DNA from: Allorhizobium pseudoryzae
GTDB lineage: Bacteria; Pseudomonadota; Alphaproteobacteria; Rhizobiales; Rhizobiaceae
Direction of reading: 5' to 3'
DNA length: 64,000 nucleotides
Assembly (NCBI RefSeq): GCF_011046245.1
Contig: NZ_CP049241.1
Coordinates: 1,364,001-1,428,000, forward strand
In this document: one piece after another, positions 25,980-40,200 of the stretch
Layout: every line of letters starts with the position of its first letter
Numbering within the stretch: the stretch's first letter is position 1
Translations under genes and position numbers: made by a program
The notes under the pieces: generated by a model
The model's input: only the letters and a program-made list of their open reading frames with translations
Databases searched by the model: none
What the model was told of the DNA's origin: nothing

Positions 25980-27173
25980 TTACTGCGGACCGGGCGCGCG
26001 GTCTGCATGGCGTGCCAGTCCGGAGAGCAAAAGAACAACCAGATGCAGGACCGGCAGGCCGAGGAAGATGGCCGCAAGCCCCGTATGCTCGGCGATGAAA
26101 CCGATGGCGGACGGCGCAACGAGAATGCCCGAATAACCCATGGTCGTGACGACCGAGAGGCCGATGCCCTGCGCCATGCCCGGCAGGTTGCCGGCGGCGG
26201 AAAAGGCGATCGGCACCATGTTGGAAATGCCGATACCGGCAATCGCAAAGCCGATCATCGCCATCACTGGCCCGTTCGCCATGCCGGCCGTTGCCAGTCC
26301 GATGATCGACATCACCGTGCAGAACCGCAGCGTATTGACCGCGCCGAACCGATCACGCACCAGATCGCCGGCAAAGCGCATGGTCGCCATGGTGAGCGAA
26401 AAGGCGCCGAAGGCGAGCCCCGAGAGTTCCACCGAGGCGCCAAGTTCGTTGCGGAAGTAGAGGGCACCCCAATCCAGCACCGCACCCTCCGGAATCATGC
26501 TGAACAGCGCGACAAGCCCGATCAACCAGGGAAGCGGCGTCATCGGCAGGCGCACCTTCTGTTTCGCCTCTTCCGGATGCGGTTTGTCGGCCACCAGCAT
26601 CGGCCAGGCAATGATGACCATGACCGCCGCGAGACCACTGACCAGCAAACCGTGACCGACCACACCGAGCCAGGCGATCAACACCCCGCCACTCGCCGAG
26701 CCCAAGAGGCCGCCGAGACTCCAGAAGGCATGGCAAGAGGACATGATGGAGCGCCGCATCTGCTTTTCGGTCACCACGGCATTGGCGTTCATCGCCACAT
26801 CCATCGCGCCAATCAGGCCGCCGAACAGAAAGATCGCGATGGCGCCCGTCCAGACACTGCCGACCAGGCTCAGCAGCAGCAAGGTCGGCAGCACGAGCAG
26901 GGCGGTGATCCGCGTGACCCAGGTCGAGCCGAACCGGGCGATCTGGATACCACCGATCGGCATCATCACGATGGAGCCGACACCAAAGACGAGGATCATC
27001 AGGCCGAGCGCGCTTTCGCTGAGCGACAGGCGGGCGGCAAATTCCGGAATTTTCGGTGCCCAGGCTCCGATCAGGAAACCGTTCATCAGGAACATCAGCG
27101 CGACGGCAGCCCGTTCGCGGGTGACGATGGGGGCGCGCGACGGCGTGGTGAGAGACGGCTCGATCATGTCCAT
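25980..27173 (-). CDS. major facilitator superfamily transporter
   Basis: A 397-residue membrane protein with about twelve hydrophobic helices. The loop between helices 2 and 3 (GGIQIARFGSTWVTRI) resembles the MFS motif A. The order of conserved blocks (FLMNGFLIGAWAPKIPEFAARLSLSESALG at the N-terminus, MNANAVVTEKQMRRSIMSSCHAFWSLGGLLGS in the middle) resembles sugar or fucose-permease-like and YbjJ-type members. The substrate is unknown. ATG 27173 follows AAGGACAG, which is better than an upstream in-frame ATG at 27227. It precedes ispG on the same strand. Confidence 0.87.
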   Translation of the reverse strand: MDMIEPSLTTPSRAPIVTRERAAVALMFLMNGFLIGAWAPKIPEFAARLSLSESALGLMILVFGVGSIVMMPIGGIQIARFGSTWVTRITALLVLPTLLLLSLVGSVWTGAIAIFLFGGLIGAMDVAMNANAVVTEKQMRRSIMSSCHAFWSLGGLLGSASGGVLIAWLGVVGHGLLVSGLAAVMVIIAWPMLVADKPHPEEAKQKVRLPMTPLPWLIGLVALFSMIPEGAVLDWGALYFRNELGASVELSGLAFGAFSLTMATMRFAGDLVRDRFGAVNTLRFCTVMSIIGLATAGMANGPVMAMIGFAIAGIGISNMVPIAFSAAGNLPGMAQGIGLSVVTTMGYSGILVAPSAIGFIAEHTGLAAIFLGLPVLHLVVLLLSGLARHADRAPGPQ

Positions 27174-27289
27174 GGGGCTGTCCTTGATATGGCGCGGGCA
27201 GCATAAGAAAACGAAGATCGACTGCAACCGTCACGCGACGGTCAACGAGATAACGTTTTGTATCGCAATGGAAAGATCAACGCGCTGAT

Positions 27290-27328
27290 AAAAGGAAGGG
27301 AGGCAGCACTTGGCGCCGCCTCCCCTCT
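27290..27328 (-). terminator. probable terminator after pyc
   Basis: GGGAGGC (27298-27304) and GCCTCCC (27318-27324) pair around a thirteen-base loop. On the minus strand the stem is followed by TTCCTTTTAT. It begins right after the pyc stop. Confidence 0.6.
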
Positions 27329-27334
27329 TCACCG

Positions 27335-30793
<3,459 letters not shown>

Positions 30794-30911
30794 GACGATC
30801 TCCCACTCGCTTTGTCGGGCATGCTGCACCCGCGAAGAAGATCATTAACGGCTTTTTAGCGAAGTGCAATTTCCCGCCGGCCATTCCAATCGAATTTCTG
30901 TCAGCTTGGCG

Positions 30912-31652
30912 TCAGGTAATCAGACCGAGGCGGAAGGCGATGGCAATCACATGTTGCCGGTTCTTGGCGTTGAACTTCTCCTGGATGATGTTGATGTACC
31001 AATCCACAGTGTGGTTGGAGATGCTGAGTTCCTTCGCCACCTCATTGGAGGTCATGCCGTCGGCCAGCAGGATCAACACTTCCATCTGCCGTTTGGTCAG
31101 ATCGGCATCAAGGGTCTCGCAGCGATCGAGTTCAGGCGCCAGACCCTGCAGTTCCAGGATACGCCAGAAGATCCTTCGCCCCGCCGTCTCAAACAGCGCC
31201 AGTTCCACGGGGGATAACTCGATCGACGCTCCGCTGATGCTGAACTGGCCGATCAGCCCCGTCTTGCCGAAGATCGGAAAGACGTACCCATCCAGGAGGT
31301 TGAACTTGGCCGCGTCCTGCATCAACCGCAGCACGCGTTTGCGATAGGGATCGTCACGAAAAGCATGAATGGCGTCGCGCCACCGGAAGGGACGCTGCGC
31401 GGAAGCCAGCATCCGGCGGATCGGATCCACCAGACCATATTTGCGCGTCATGTACAACGCCTGCCAGCCGTCCGGCCAGCTATCCATCAGGGCCACCTCG
31501 GACCGTGCGGAATCAGCACGGTGATGCAGCCAGAGGCCGTAGAACTCAAATCCGTAGGCGCGCAGAAGCGTTTCGAGCTCTGCAGCAACTTCTGCCTGTG
31601 TTTTCGATTCGTTGATCAGCACAAGAAGCTGCAGAATGGAGTGAATCTTCAC
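30912..31652 (-). CDS. LuxR-type regulator with acyl-homoserine-lactone-binding domain (no adjacent luxI)
   Basis: A 246-residue quorum-sensing-type regulator. The N-terminal domain retains all four ligand-contacting residues of TraR in register: Trp63, Tyr67, Asp76 and Trp91 correspond to TraR Trp57, Tyr61, Asp70 and Trp85. The C-terminal LuxR helix-turn-helix spans about 185-245 (LTKRQMEVLILLADGMTSNEVAKELSISNHTVDWYINIIQEKF). The start is GTG 31652 behind GGGGGG. No autoinducer synthase lies in the window, so it may be a LuxR solo. It faces away from ndvA; the 270 bases between could hold targets for both. Rhizobial relatives control exopolysaccharide or motility. Confidence 0.88.
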   Translation of the reverse strand: MKIHSILQLLVLINESKTQAEVAAELETLLRAYGFEFYGLWLHHRADSARSEVALMDSWPDGWQALYMTRKYGLVDPIRRMLASAQRPFRWRDAIHAFRDDPYRKRVLRLMQDAAKFNLLDGYVFPIFGKTGLIGQFSISGASIELSPVELALFETAGRRIFWRILELQGLAPELDRCETLDADLTKRQMEVLILLADGMTSNEVAKELSISNHTVDWYINIIQEKFNAKNRQHVIAIAFRLGLIT

Positions 31653-31923
31653 TCATCCCCCCTGCTGTGGCTATTCACAGCTACCTTAAGAGTTAAACCA
31701 ATCGTTAAAATGCTTGGGCGCCAACCTGCTGAGATGGGGTTAGCAATCCCTGAATTTCGCTAGGCGATTTCTGACACTGGGCTATATTCCCCCTTGGATT
31801 GCAAGAGGTGTCTTGTTCACGCACAGATAAGACTTTGCGTCTGTGGATGAGTGGTGGCGTTCACGCTCCATACAGGTCTTTCCTGCTAAGGGTTTGCCTT
31901 TGAGATTAACGAGGTAACCTCCT

Positions 31924-33690
31924 GTGAGTCTGTTTCAGGTCTATGCGCGAGCGCTGAAATATCTGAGCTCCAGCCCCGTTCGCGTCACCATGGTGGTGAT
32001 CGCCAACATTGTCCTGGCGGTCATAACCATCGCGGAGCCCATTCTGTTCGGTCGCATCATCGATGCGCTCTCGGACGGCGGCGACGTCACTCCGATCCTC
32101 ATTCTCTGGGGCGGCTTCGGGGTGTTCAACACCATCGCTTACGTGCTGGTGGCGCGCGAGGCGGACCGCCTGGCGCATGGCCGCCGCGCAACGCTTCTGA
32201 CGGAAGCCTTCAGCCGCATCATCTCCATGCCGCTGGCCTGGCATCACCAGCGCGGTACCTCCAATGCCCTGCACACGCTGTTGCGGGCCAGCGAAACGCT
32301 GTTCGGCCTCTGGCTGGAATTCATGCGCACGCACCTCGCCACCATCGTGGCGCTTTCCATGCTGCTGCCGACGGCGCTGTCCATGGACTGGCGCCTGAGC
32401 TCGGTGCTGATCGTGCTCGGCGTGATCTACTGGATCATCGGCCGAACGGTCATGAACCGGACGAAGGAGGGTCAGGCCTCCGTCGAAGGGCATTATCATA
32501 CAGTCTTCTCGCATGTCAGCGATTCGATCAGCAATGTCACGGTGCTGCACAGCTACAACCGCATCGAAGCGGAAACCCGGGCCCTGAAGGGCTTTACCGA
32601 ACGGCTGATCGCCGCGCAGTTTCCCGTTCTCGACTGGTGGGCGCTGGCCAGCGCGCTGAACCGCATGGCCTCGACCATCTCCATGCTGATCATCCTGATC
32701 ATCGGCGTCGTCCTGGTCCGCAACGGCGAGATCAAAGTGGGGGATGTCATCGCCTTCATCGGTTTTGCCAACCTGCTGATCGGCCGTCTCGATTTGCTGC
32801 GCCAGTTTGCGACGCAGATCTTCGAGGCGCGCTCGAAGCTTGAGGACTTCTTCCGCCTGGAGGATTCGGTCAAGGATCGCGAGGAGCCGGTCGGCACCAG
32901 CGAACTGGCGAATGTCCGCGGCGAGGTGGAGTTCCGCGACGTCTCCTTCGATTTCGCCAATACGACGCAGGGCGTGCGCGACGTCTCGTTTACCGCAAAG
33001 GCGGGGCAGACGGTTGCGATCGTCGGCCCGACCGGCGCCGGCAAGACCACGCTGATCAACCTGCTCCAGCGGGTTTATGATCCGCAGCAGGGCAAGATCC
33101 TGATCGATGGCACGGATATCGCCGGTGTGACACGCAAATCGCTGCGCCACTCGATTGCGACCGTCTTCCAGGATGCCGGTCTTCTCAACCGCTCGATCAC
33201 CGACAACATCCGCCTTGGCCGCGAGGATGCGACCGATGCGGACGTGGTTGCCGCAGCCGAAGCCGCTGCCGCGACGGAGTTCATCGAAAGCCGCCTTGCC
33301 GGTTTCGACACCCATGTCGGCGAACGCGGCAACCGGCTCTCCGGCGGCGAGCGCCAGCGTATCGCCATTGCCCGCGCCATTCTCAAGAACGCGCCGATCC
33401 TGGTGCTGGACGAGGCGACCAGCGCGCTCGACGTGGAGACGGAACAGCGGGTGAAGGAAGCCATCGACCGGCTGCGCAAGGATCGCACGACCTTCATCAT
33501 CGCCCACCGGCTGTCCACTATCCGCGATGCCGACGTTGTGCTCTTCCTCGATCACGGCCGGATCATCGAAAAGGGCACCTATGATGAGTTAAGCGCGCTC
33601 GGAGGCCGTTTTGCCTCGCTGCTGAAGACGAGCGGCATTCTGGCCGATGATGCCAAGGTGCCCCCGCCGGCCCTGCCCCAACCGGCCTGA
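31924..33690 (+). CDS. ndvA: cyclic beta-1,2-glucan ABC exporter (permease-ATPase fusion)
   Basis: A 588-residue half-transporter that exports cyclic beta-1,2-glucan to the periplasm. Six transmembrane helices cover about 15-290. The ATPase domain has Walker A GPTGAGKT near 365, LSGGERQRIAIARA near 475 and Walker B LVLDEATSALD. The opening MSLFQVYARALKYLSSS matches NdvA/ChvA. The start is GTG 31924; the nearest Shine-Dalgarno (GAGG) is eleven bases away inside the small palindrome GAGGT-A-ACCTC. The ndvB synthase gene converges from the right. Loss of either gene in Agrobacterium or Sinorhizobium blocks host infection and osmoadaptation. Confidence 0.96.
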   Translation: MSLFQVYARALKYLSSSPVRVTMVVIANIVLAVITIAEPILFGRIIDALSDGGDVTPILILWGGFGVFNTIAYVLVAREADRLAHGRRATLLTEAFSRIISMPLAWHHQRGTSNALHTLLRASETLFGLWLEFMRTHLATIVALSMLLPTALSMDWRLSSVLIVLGVIYWIIGRTVMNRTKEGQASVEGHYHTVFSHVSDSISNVTVLHSYNRIEAETRALKGFTERLIAAQFPVLDWWALASALNRMASTISMLIILIIGVVLVRNGEIKVGDVIAFIGFANLLIGRLDLLRQFATQIFEARSKLEDFFRLEDSVKDREEPVGTSELANVRGEVEFRDVSFDFANTTQGVRDVSFTAKAGQTVAIVGPTGAGKTTLINLLQRVYDPQQGKILIDGTDIAGVTRKSLRHSIATVFQDAGLLNRSITDNIRLGREDATDADVVAAAEAAAATEFIESRLAGFDTHVGERGNRLSGGERQRIAIARAILKNAPILVLDEATSALDVETEQRVKEAIDRLRKDRTTFIIAHRLSTIRDADVVLFLDHGRIIEKGTYDELSALGGRFASLLKTSGILADDAKVPPPALPQPA

Positions 33691-33729
33691 GCCGTGCTTA
33701 CCCGCCCGTCATCACCATCGACATGAGAC

Positions 33730-33768
33730 GAAGGATGCGCAGATCCAGAATTTGCGCATCCTTCTTTA
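33730..33768 (+). terminator. intrinsic terminator after ndvA
   Basis: GAAGGATGCGCA (33730-33741) pairs perfectly with TGCGCATCCTTC (33753-33764) around an eleven-base loop, followed by TTTAT. It begins 40 bases past the ndvA stop. Confidence 0.83.
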
Positions 33769-33836
33769 TGTAGGGCATCCTGCACCCTCCTCTGTGCTTG
33801 ATGATGAGCCTCACCGAGTGCGCCCTTGCAACCAAC

Positions 33837-33983
33837 ATGCTTCACGTCCAAATTCGGCCGGCAGGGACTGCAGATTTTCCCGCCCTGCGGCAGATCGGAT
33901 TTTTTGCCTTCGAGACGCTGAGAACAGCCGGCGCCGCGCATCGTCAATCGCAGGCTGACGACCGATTGCTTCACCCCTGTTAA
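33837..33983 (+). pseudogene. possible GNAT acetyltransferase N-terminal remnant
   Basis: A 48-codon frame starts MLHVQIRPAGTADFPALRQIG and continues FFAFETLRTAGA, which resembles the first strand and helix of GNAT N-acetyltransferases (IRPAT-x-AD-x-PAL). The similarity then stops and the frame ends at TAA 33981-33983. The remaining roughly 100 residues of a GNAT domain, with the acetyl-CoA loop, are not found in any frame downstream before ndvB. There is no Shine-Dalgarno. I read it as a decayed fragment between ndvA and ndvB; chance resemblance is possible. Confidence 0.35.
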
Positions 33984-34142
33984 CACGGTCTTTTAGGCAT
34001 CATTCGTTTCTACCCTGGAGGCGAGAGAACGATTCCGAAGGCTCGATGCGCTGCTCAGGGCCGAAGCGACGAACGGCCTCGACCCTGTCCGACGTGGGTG
34101 GTACGGCTGGCGTTTCGCCCCACTTGATCCGGTCAAGATCCA

Positions 34143-34189
34143 AACGAAACGGCCCGGCTGCAAGTGACTGCAGCCGGGCCGTTTTCGTT
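34143..34189. terminator. strong bidirectional terminator between ndvA and ndvB
   Basis: ACGGCCCGGCTGCA and TGCAGCCGGGCCGT form a perfect 14-pair stem with a six-base loop. Flanking AACGAA and TTTTCGTT extend it and supply T-rich tails on both strands. It lies 23 bases past the ndvB stop and is the second hairpin after ndvA. Confidence 0.88.
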
Positions 34190-34211
34190 CAGGTCGGGGC
34201 GTTCGGAACTG

Positions 34212-37200
34212 TCAACCCAGCACAAACCCTTCGTCAGCCGCAACGGCAGAGCCGTTGACGGTCACCGTGGCGTTGCCATCGCTCATCGTCACGGCAATCT
34301 TGTAGGTCTTGTCGTCCAACGTCAGTTCGGCGGAGAAGCCGTCCCATTCCGCCGGCAGGACCGGACGGACGAAGAGGCGGTTGCCTTCGCGGCGAATGCC
34401 GAGAATGCCTTCGACGGCGGCGCGGTAGAGCCAGCCGGCCGAACCTGTGTACCAGGTCCAGCCGCCGCGACCGGTCAGGTCCCCGACGCCGTAGACGTCA
34501 GCCGCCACGACATAAGGCTCGACGCGGTAGTGATCGGCAGAGGCCTGGTCAAGCGCGTGATTGACCGGGTTCAACAGCTTGAACGCCTTCCAGGCATCAT
34601 CGCCGCGCTTCAGCGCTGCGAGCGCCAGCACGACCCAGATCGCCGCATGGGTGTACTGGCCGCCGTTTTCGCGCACGCCGGGCGGATAGGCCTTGATATA
34701 GCCCGGGTCCTTCGGCGTGGTGGCAAAGGCCGGCGTGAAGAGGCGGATGAGCCCATCCTTCTCATCCACCAGTTTCTCCATCACCGCGTTCATGGCCTGC
34801 TGCTGACGGGCGGGATCGCCTTCGCCGGAAAGCACGCTCCACGACTGGCCGAGCGAATCGATCGAGCATTCGAGGTTGCCGTTGGCACCCAGCGGACCGC
34901 CATCGTCGAAATAGCCGCGGCGATAATAAGTGCCGTCCCAGCCCGCCGTTTCCAGCGCATGCTTCAGCGCATCCAGATGCGCGGTCCAGCGTTCGACACG
35001 GGCCTGATCGGCCCGCTCTTCGGCGTAAGGCAGGAAGCGGCGCAATGCAGCCGCCAAGAACCAGCCGAGCCAGACGCTGGTGCCGCGACCGCCCACACCG
35101 ACACGGTTCATGCCGTCGTTCCAGTCGCCGCCGAGGATCAGTGGCAGGCCGTTGGAGCCGGTCCGCTTGATCGCGAGATCGAGTGCGCGGGCCGCATGTT
35201 CGTAGAGCGATGCCTGTTCGTCGGAAATCTCCGGCTTGTAGAAGGCATCGTGTTGGCCGGCGGTCAGCATCGGCCCCTGCAGGAAGGGCGTCGTCTCATT
35301 CAGGATCGCGCTGTCGCCGGTCGCCTCGATGTACTGGTGCGTCGCGTAGGCGAGCCAAACCACATCGTCCGAGATCGAAGTGCGGACACCCGCTCCCGTC
35401 CCCGGCAGCCACCAATGCTGCACGTCGCCTTCCTTGAACTGGCGGCTGGCGGCATTGACGATCTGGCGGCGGGCAAGATCCGGCTGATGGATCAGGAAGG
35501 CCAACGTATCCTGCAACTGGTCGCGGAAGCCATAGGCGCCCGACGACTGGTAGAAGGCCGTGCGCGACAGGATGCGGCAGCCGAGCGCCTGGTAGGGCAG
35601 CCAGCGGTTTACCATCAGGTCCATCGCCTTGTCCGGCGTCGAGATCTGCAGGCGTCCGGTGAATTCCTGCCAGAAATCGTTCGTCGTCTTCAGCACCCCG
35701 TGGAAGGACGATACCTTCACCTCGGCGGCCAGGGCCGCCGCTTCCTCGCGGGTCGCGCAGTCGCCCATGAAGAAGGTAACAACCTTCTCCTCGCCGGCCG
35801 ACAGTTCGATGTCATAGGCAAGGGCAGCACAGGGCGCGCCATCGGGCTCGAGCGAGCCGTTGAGCGCGGAGCGGTTCGTCACCGCCGTCGGAGCGGCAAT
35901 GGTGCCGAAACGACCGAGGAAGTCGCGCCGGCTGGTGGTGAAGCCCGAAGCCTCGCCATCGATACCGAAGAAGGCGGTGCGGTGATAATCGATGCTGAAC
36001 GGGTTCGTCGCGAACAGCGTGCCCGTCGCCTCGTCCCGGCTGCTGAGGATGAACGGCTGCGTGCGCTGCGGATTGTTGCCGAGAATCCATTCGGCATAGC
36101 CGTAGACACGGTAACGGCGCGGCGCGCCGCTGGTGTTCTGGATGGTCAGCTTCGAGAACTTGACCGGACGGACGCTGTCCACCGTCTGTGTGAGCGTGAG
36201 GAGGAGACCGTCCTCATCCGCCGTGAAGGTGGAATAGCCAAGCCCATGGCGCGCCTCGAACTGGACGGACGGCCGGCGCGACAGGGCCGCAAACGGGGTC
36301 GCAACCGAACCCGTCTCCAGATCCGTCACATAGAAGGCCTCGCCCGGACGGTTGACGACCGGATCGTTGGCCCAGGGCGTCAGCTGATAATCGCGCGAGT
36401 TCTGGCTCCAGGTGAAGCCGGCGCCTTCCGCCGAGATATGGAAACCGAACATCTCGTTGGAGATGACGTTGATCCACGGATGCGGCGTCGCACCGCCACC
36501 GGCCAGACGGACAACATATTCGTCGCCCTCCTTCGAGAAGCCGCCGTAACCGTTCCAGAACTGCAGGTCGGAACCGTTGATTTCGGCGGGACGACCGAAA
36601 TCGGTGGCCGAGAGAAGCGCGCGCCGGTCGAGTTCGCTTTCCACGCCGCGCGGGGCGGAGAAGAGCGAGACGGCGCGCGCCACCTGGTCTTCGATCTTGC
36701 CATTGCGGGCATGCAGGACGACCCGCGAGGCGGCAATCAGCGCTGCCCAGGTGGCATCGTCCATCAGGTCGCGGCGCAGCGCAAACACCTGCTGACGGCC
36801 TTCCGACTGGCCGAGCCGGCGGATGCTTTCGCTGATCTGGTCGATCGCGTGCTGCATGTCCTGCGCGTAGGAGGCCGGCTTTTCGTTGACGACGGCAAGA
36901 TCCGCCATGACGCCGCGCGAGCGCAGATATTCCTGCGCCGACAGGGCTTCCTTGACGACATCCATATCCATTTCGTCATTGATGCGCAGCGTGAAGATCG
37001 GCAGGTCGCCGGAGATCGACAGGCCCCAAAGCTGGCGCTGCGAGGCAAGGCCGGCTTCGACCGTCGCCGCATCCGCCCGCAGATGCATGTCCGGATAGAC
37101 AAGATAGCGGCCGAGATGCTGGAAGGCGGCAGCCTGCTGCGAGCTGATGCCGATATGGCGCATCTGCACCTGAACGCGCGTCCAGGCCTGCGTCAGTTCC

Positions 37201-40200
37201 GTCGCAAAGGAATCCGGATGGCGATAGCGCTCGATCGCAACGTCCAGTTCCTCACGGCTCGGGGCCGCGATGGTCCAGAAGATCACGCTCACCTTCTTGC
37301 CTGCGGGCACGCGCACGACGCGGCGCAGAGACAGGATCGGGTCGAGCGTAAAGCCATCGGTGCCGGAGAGCGTCGCATCCGGATCGAAGGCGGCGGCTTC
37401 CGCAAGTGTGCGGCCGCGGCCGAGGAAGCGGCGACGATCCGTCTCGAACTCGGTCGGGCGCGAAGATCCGGCATTGTCGGCGGCAAGATGCGCGATCTGC
37501 ATCGCCGGCTCGTTCGGATTGCGCTTGTTGCGCCAGGCGCGGATCACATCGCCGCGGCGGCCGATTTCGGTGCGGATGAACATCCGCGAGAAGACCGGAT
37601 GCGCGTTGTCGTCATCCTCATGGGCAATCACCGGCTCCAGATAGGAGGTCACTTCGATGAAGCGGTCTTCCGTTCCGGTGTTGAGCAGCGTCAAGCGGCG
37701 GCCTTCCGCATCATGTTCGGTGGCAACGATGCACTCGACGCTGGAAACCAGCGTGCCGACCGTCTTGTGGAACTCGGCCTTTTCGTCGCTGAAGACGGCC
37801 TTGGCCTTCTCGCCATCGATGCGGCGCGGTTCGGATGTGGTGGACCACCATTCGCCGCTTGCCGTATCGCGCAGGAAGATGAAATTGCCCCAGCGATCTT
37901 CGACCGGATCGGGCTTCCAGCGGGTGACGGAAAGGCCGTTCCAGCGGGAATAGCCGGTGCCGGTCGCCGTCATCATGGTCGAGTAGTGACCATTCGACAG
38001 GAACACCATCTCGCGGTCGCGGCCGGCCGGATCCTGGATCGTGCGGACTTCCGGGCGCAGCAGGTCGGCCTGGCCCTTGCCGGGCGTTTCCGGCTCGTAC
38101 TTCGAACCCATCACCGGCACTTCGCGCGGTGCCTTTTCCTGCAAGAGCAGTTCGGCCGCTTCCACCACCGGATCGGAATGGAAAAGCTCACGCAGCTTGC
38201 CGTTGTTGACGACGTTGGCGATGGCCGCGATCGACATGCCATGGTGGTGGGCATAGTAGTTGAACACCACCGCGCAGCGCTTGCCTTCCGGAACGCGGGT
38301 CGGCGTGAAGTCGACCGCATCGTGGAAGCCGTATTTGCCAAGCGCACCCACGGCGCGCAGCTTCTGCAGGTTCTCGAGCGCCTCCAGCGGCTTGTACTGG
38401 CTGGCAAGGATGGAGGCATAGGGCGCAATGACGGCGTTCTGGCCGAGACCGCGCTTCAGGCCGAGCGTCGGCACGCCGAAGTTCGTGTACTGGTAGTTCA
38501 GGTTATGGTCGCGGGCATTGAACGCAGCCTCCGAAATCCCCCAGGGGATATTCAGGCGACGGCCATGGTTCATCTGCTCCTCGACGATCAGATTGTTCGT
38601 CTGGTTCAGAATGCCGCCCTGGCGCTCCTGCATGACGAGCGGCGGCATCAGATATTCGAACATCGAGCCTGACCAGGAGATCAGAGCACCGCGTGCACCG
38701 ATCGGCACGACCTGACGGCCAAGGCGGTACCAGTGTTCGGTCGGCAGATCGCCCTTGGCAATCGCAAACAGGCTGGTCAGGCGGCATTCCGACGCCAGAA
38801 GGTCGTAGCAGGCCTCGTCGAGATCGTTACTTTCGACGCGGTAGCCGATCGACAGCAGGCGGCGGTCCTTCCGGTAGAGGAAGGTGAAGTCCATCGAGAA
38901 GGCGAGCGTTCGGGCCCGGTCGCGCAGCTGGATCAGGCGCTGGCGCAGCGGCTCGATATTGGTCATGTCGAAGGTGCTGTCGGCGATATGCGCCTCGCAG
39001 GCGGCGACCAGCGATTCCGACCAGCGCGTCACTTCCGTGCTCTGGCTGCTGCTCACCTCATGATCGAGGTTGGCGGCGAGCTTCTGGATGTCGCGCGCCA
39101 GGACCGCCAGATTGATGATGCGGATCGAGGCGAATTCGTGCTCGCGCTTGACGGCGGCCAGCGCATTGCCGAAGCCGATGATGCGCTCTTCCAGGCGGCG
39201 GCGCAGCGGACGCACCGTCTTGCGGTCGTCAGGCAGTTCGGCCAGCGCCTCAGAGAGAATGCCGGCGACATCGCCGATGCCGTCGAGATTGGCCTGCAGA
39301 TGCGCCGACGGGGCTTCCGCCCATTCGCGGCAGGCAGAGGACACCGCAATCAAGTGGCCGGCGAGGTTGCCGCTGTCGACGGTCGAGACGTAACGCGGCC
39401 CGAGCGTCAGCAGCGAATCCGTGTGGTACCAGTTGAACAGATGGCCGCGATATTTGTCCATCTTCTCGACGGTCGAGATCGTCTGATCCAGCCGGTCGAG
39501 CGTGTCTTGGAAGCTGATCCAGCCGAAATGCCGCGCCGAGACGGTGGAGAGGATATAGACGCCGATATTGGTCGGCGAGGTACGCTTGGCGACGATCGGC
39601 TCCGGCTTTTCCTGGAAATTGTCGGGCGGCAGGAAGTGCTGGTCCTCGGTCACGAAGGCTTCGTAATAGCGCCAGGTGCGGCGCGAGATCTTGCGAAGCT
39701 CCACGGACACGGCCTCCGGCACGAACAGCCGGTCTTCGGTTTCGGCCGACTGGCTGACATACCAGGCAACGACCGGCGAGAAGACCCACAACAGCACGAA
39801 GGGCAGGCCGACGAGGAAGGCATTGTCATCCGGCAGCGCGGCCAGCATCAGGCCGAGCACGGCGGCGACCGGCGCATGCCACATGGAGCGATAATATTCC
39901 TGCGGGCTCCCCTGCGCCGAGGACTGGATGCTGGCGGCGGTGCGCCATTCGAGCATCAGCTTGCGGCTGACGAACAGGCGATAGACAGAGCGGACGATCG
40001 CATCGAGCATCATGAAGGCCGAATCGGCGATGAAGACGATGCGGAGCGCCACTTGCGCATTGGCCGAGCGCACATCCGACCACAGCGAATAGAAGTGTGC
40101 GCGCGGCACGATATCGGTGGAGCGTGGCAGGATGCCGGTGATCAGCGAGAGTGTCGGCGCCACGAACAGCGAGAAGATCAGCAGGATCTGCCAGACGAGA

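Noticed and set aside
31680..31712. TTAA repeats before ndvA as CtrA binding sites
   Set aside because: The spacing (3 and 8 bases) does not fit TTAA-N7-TTAA.
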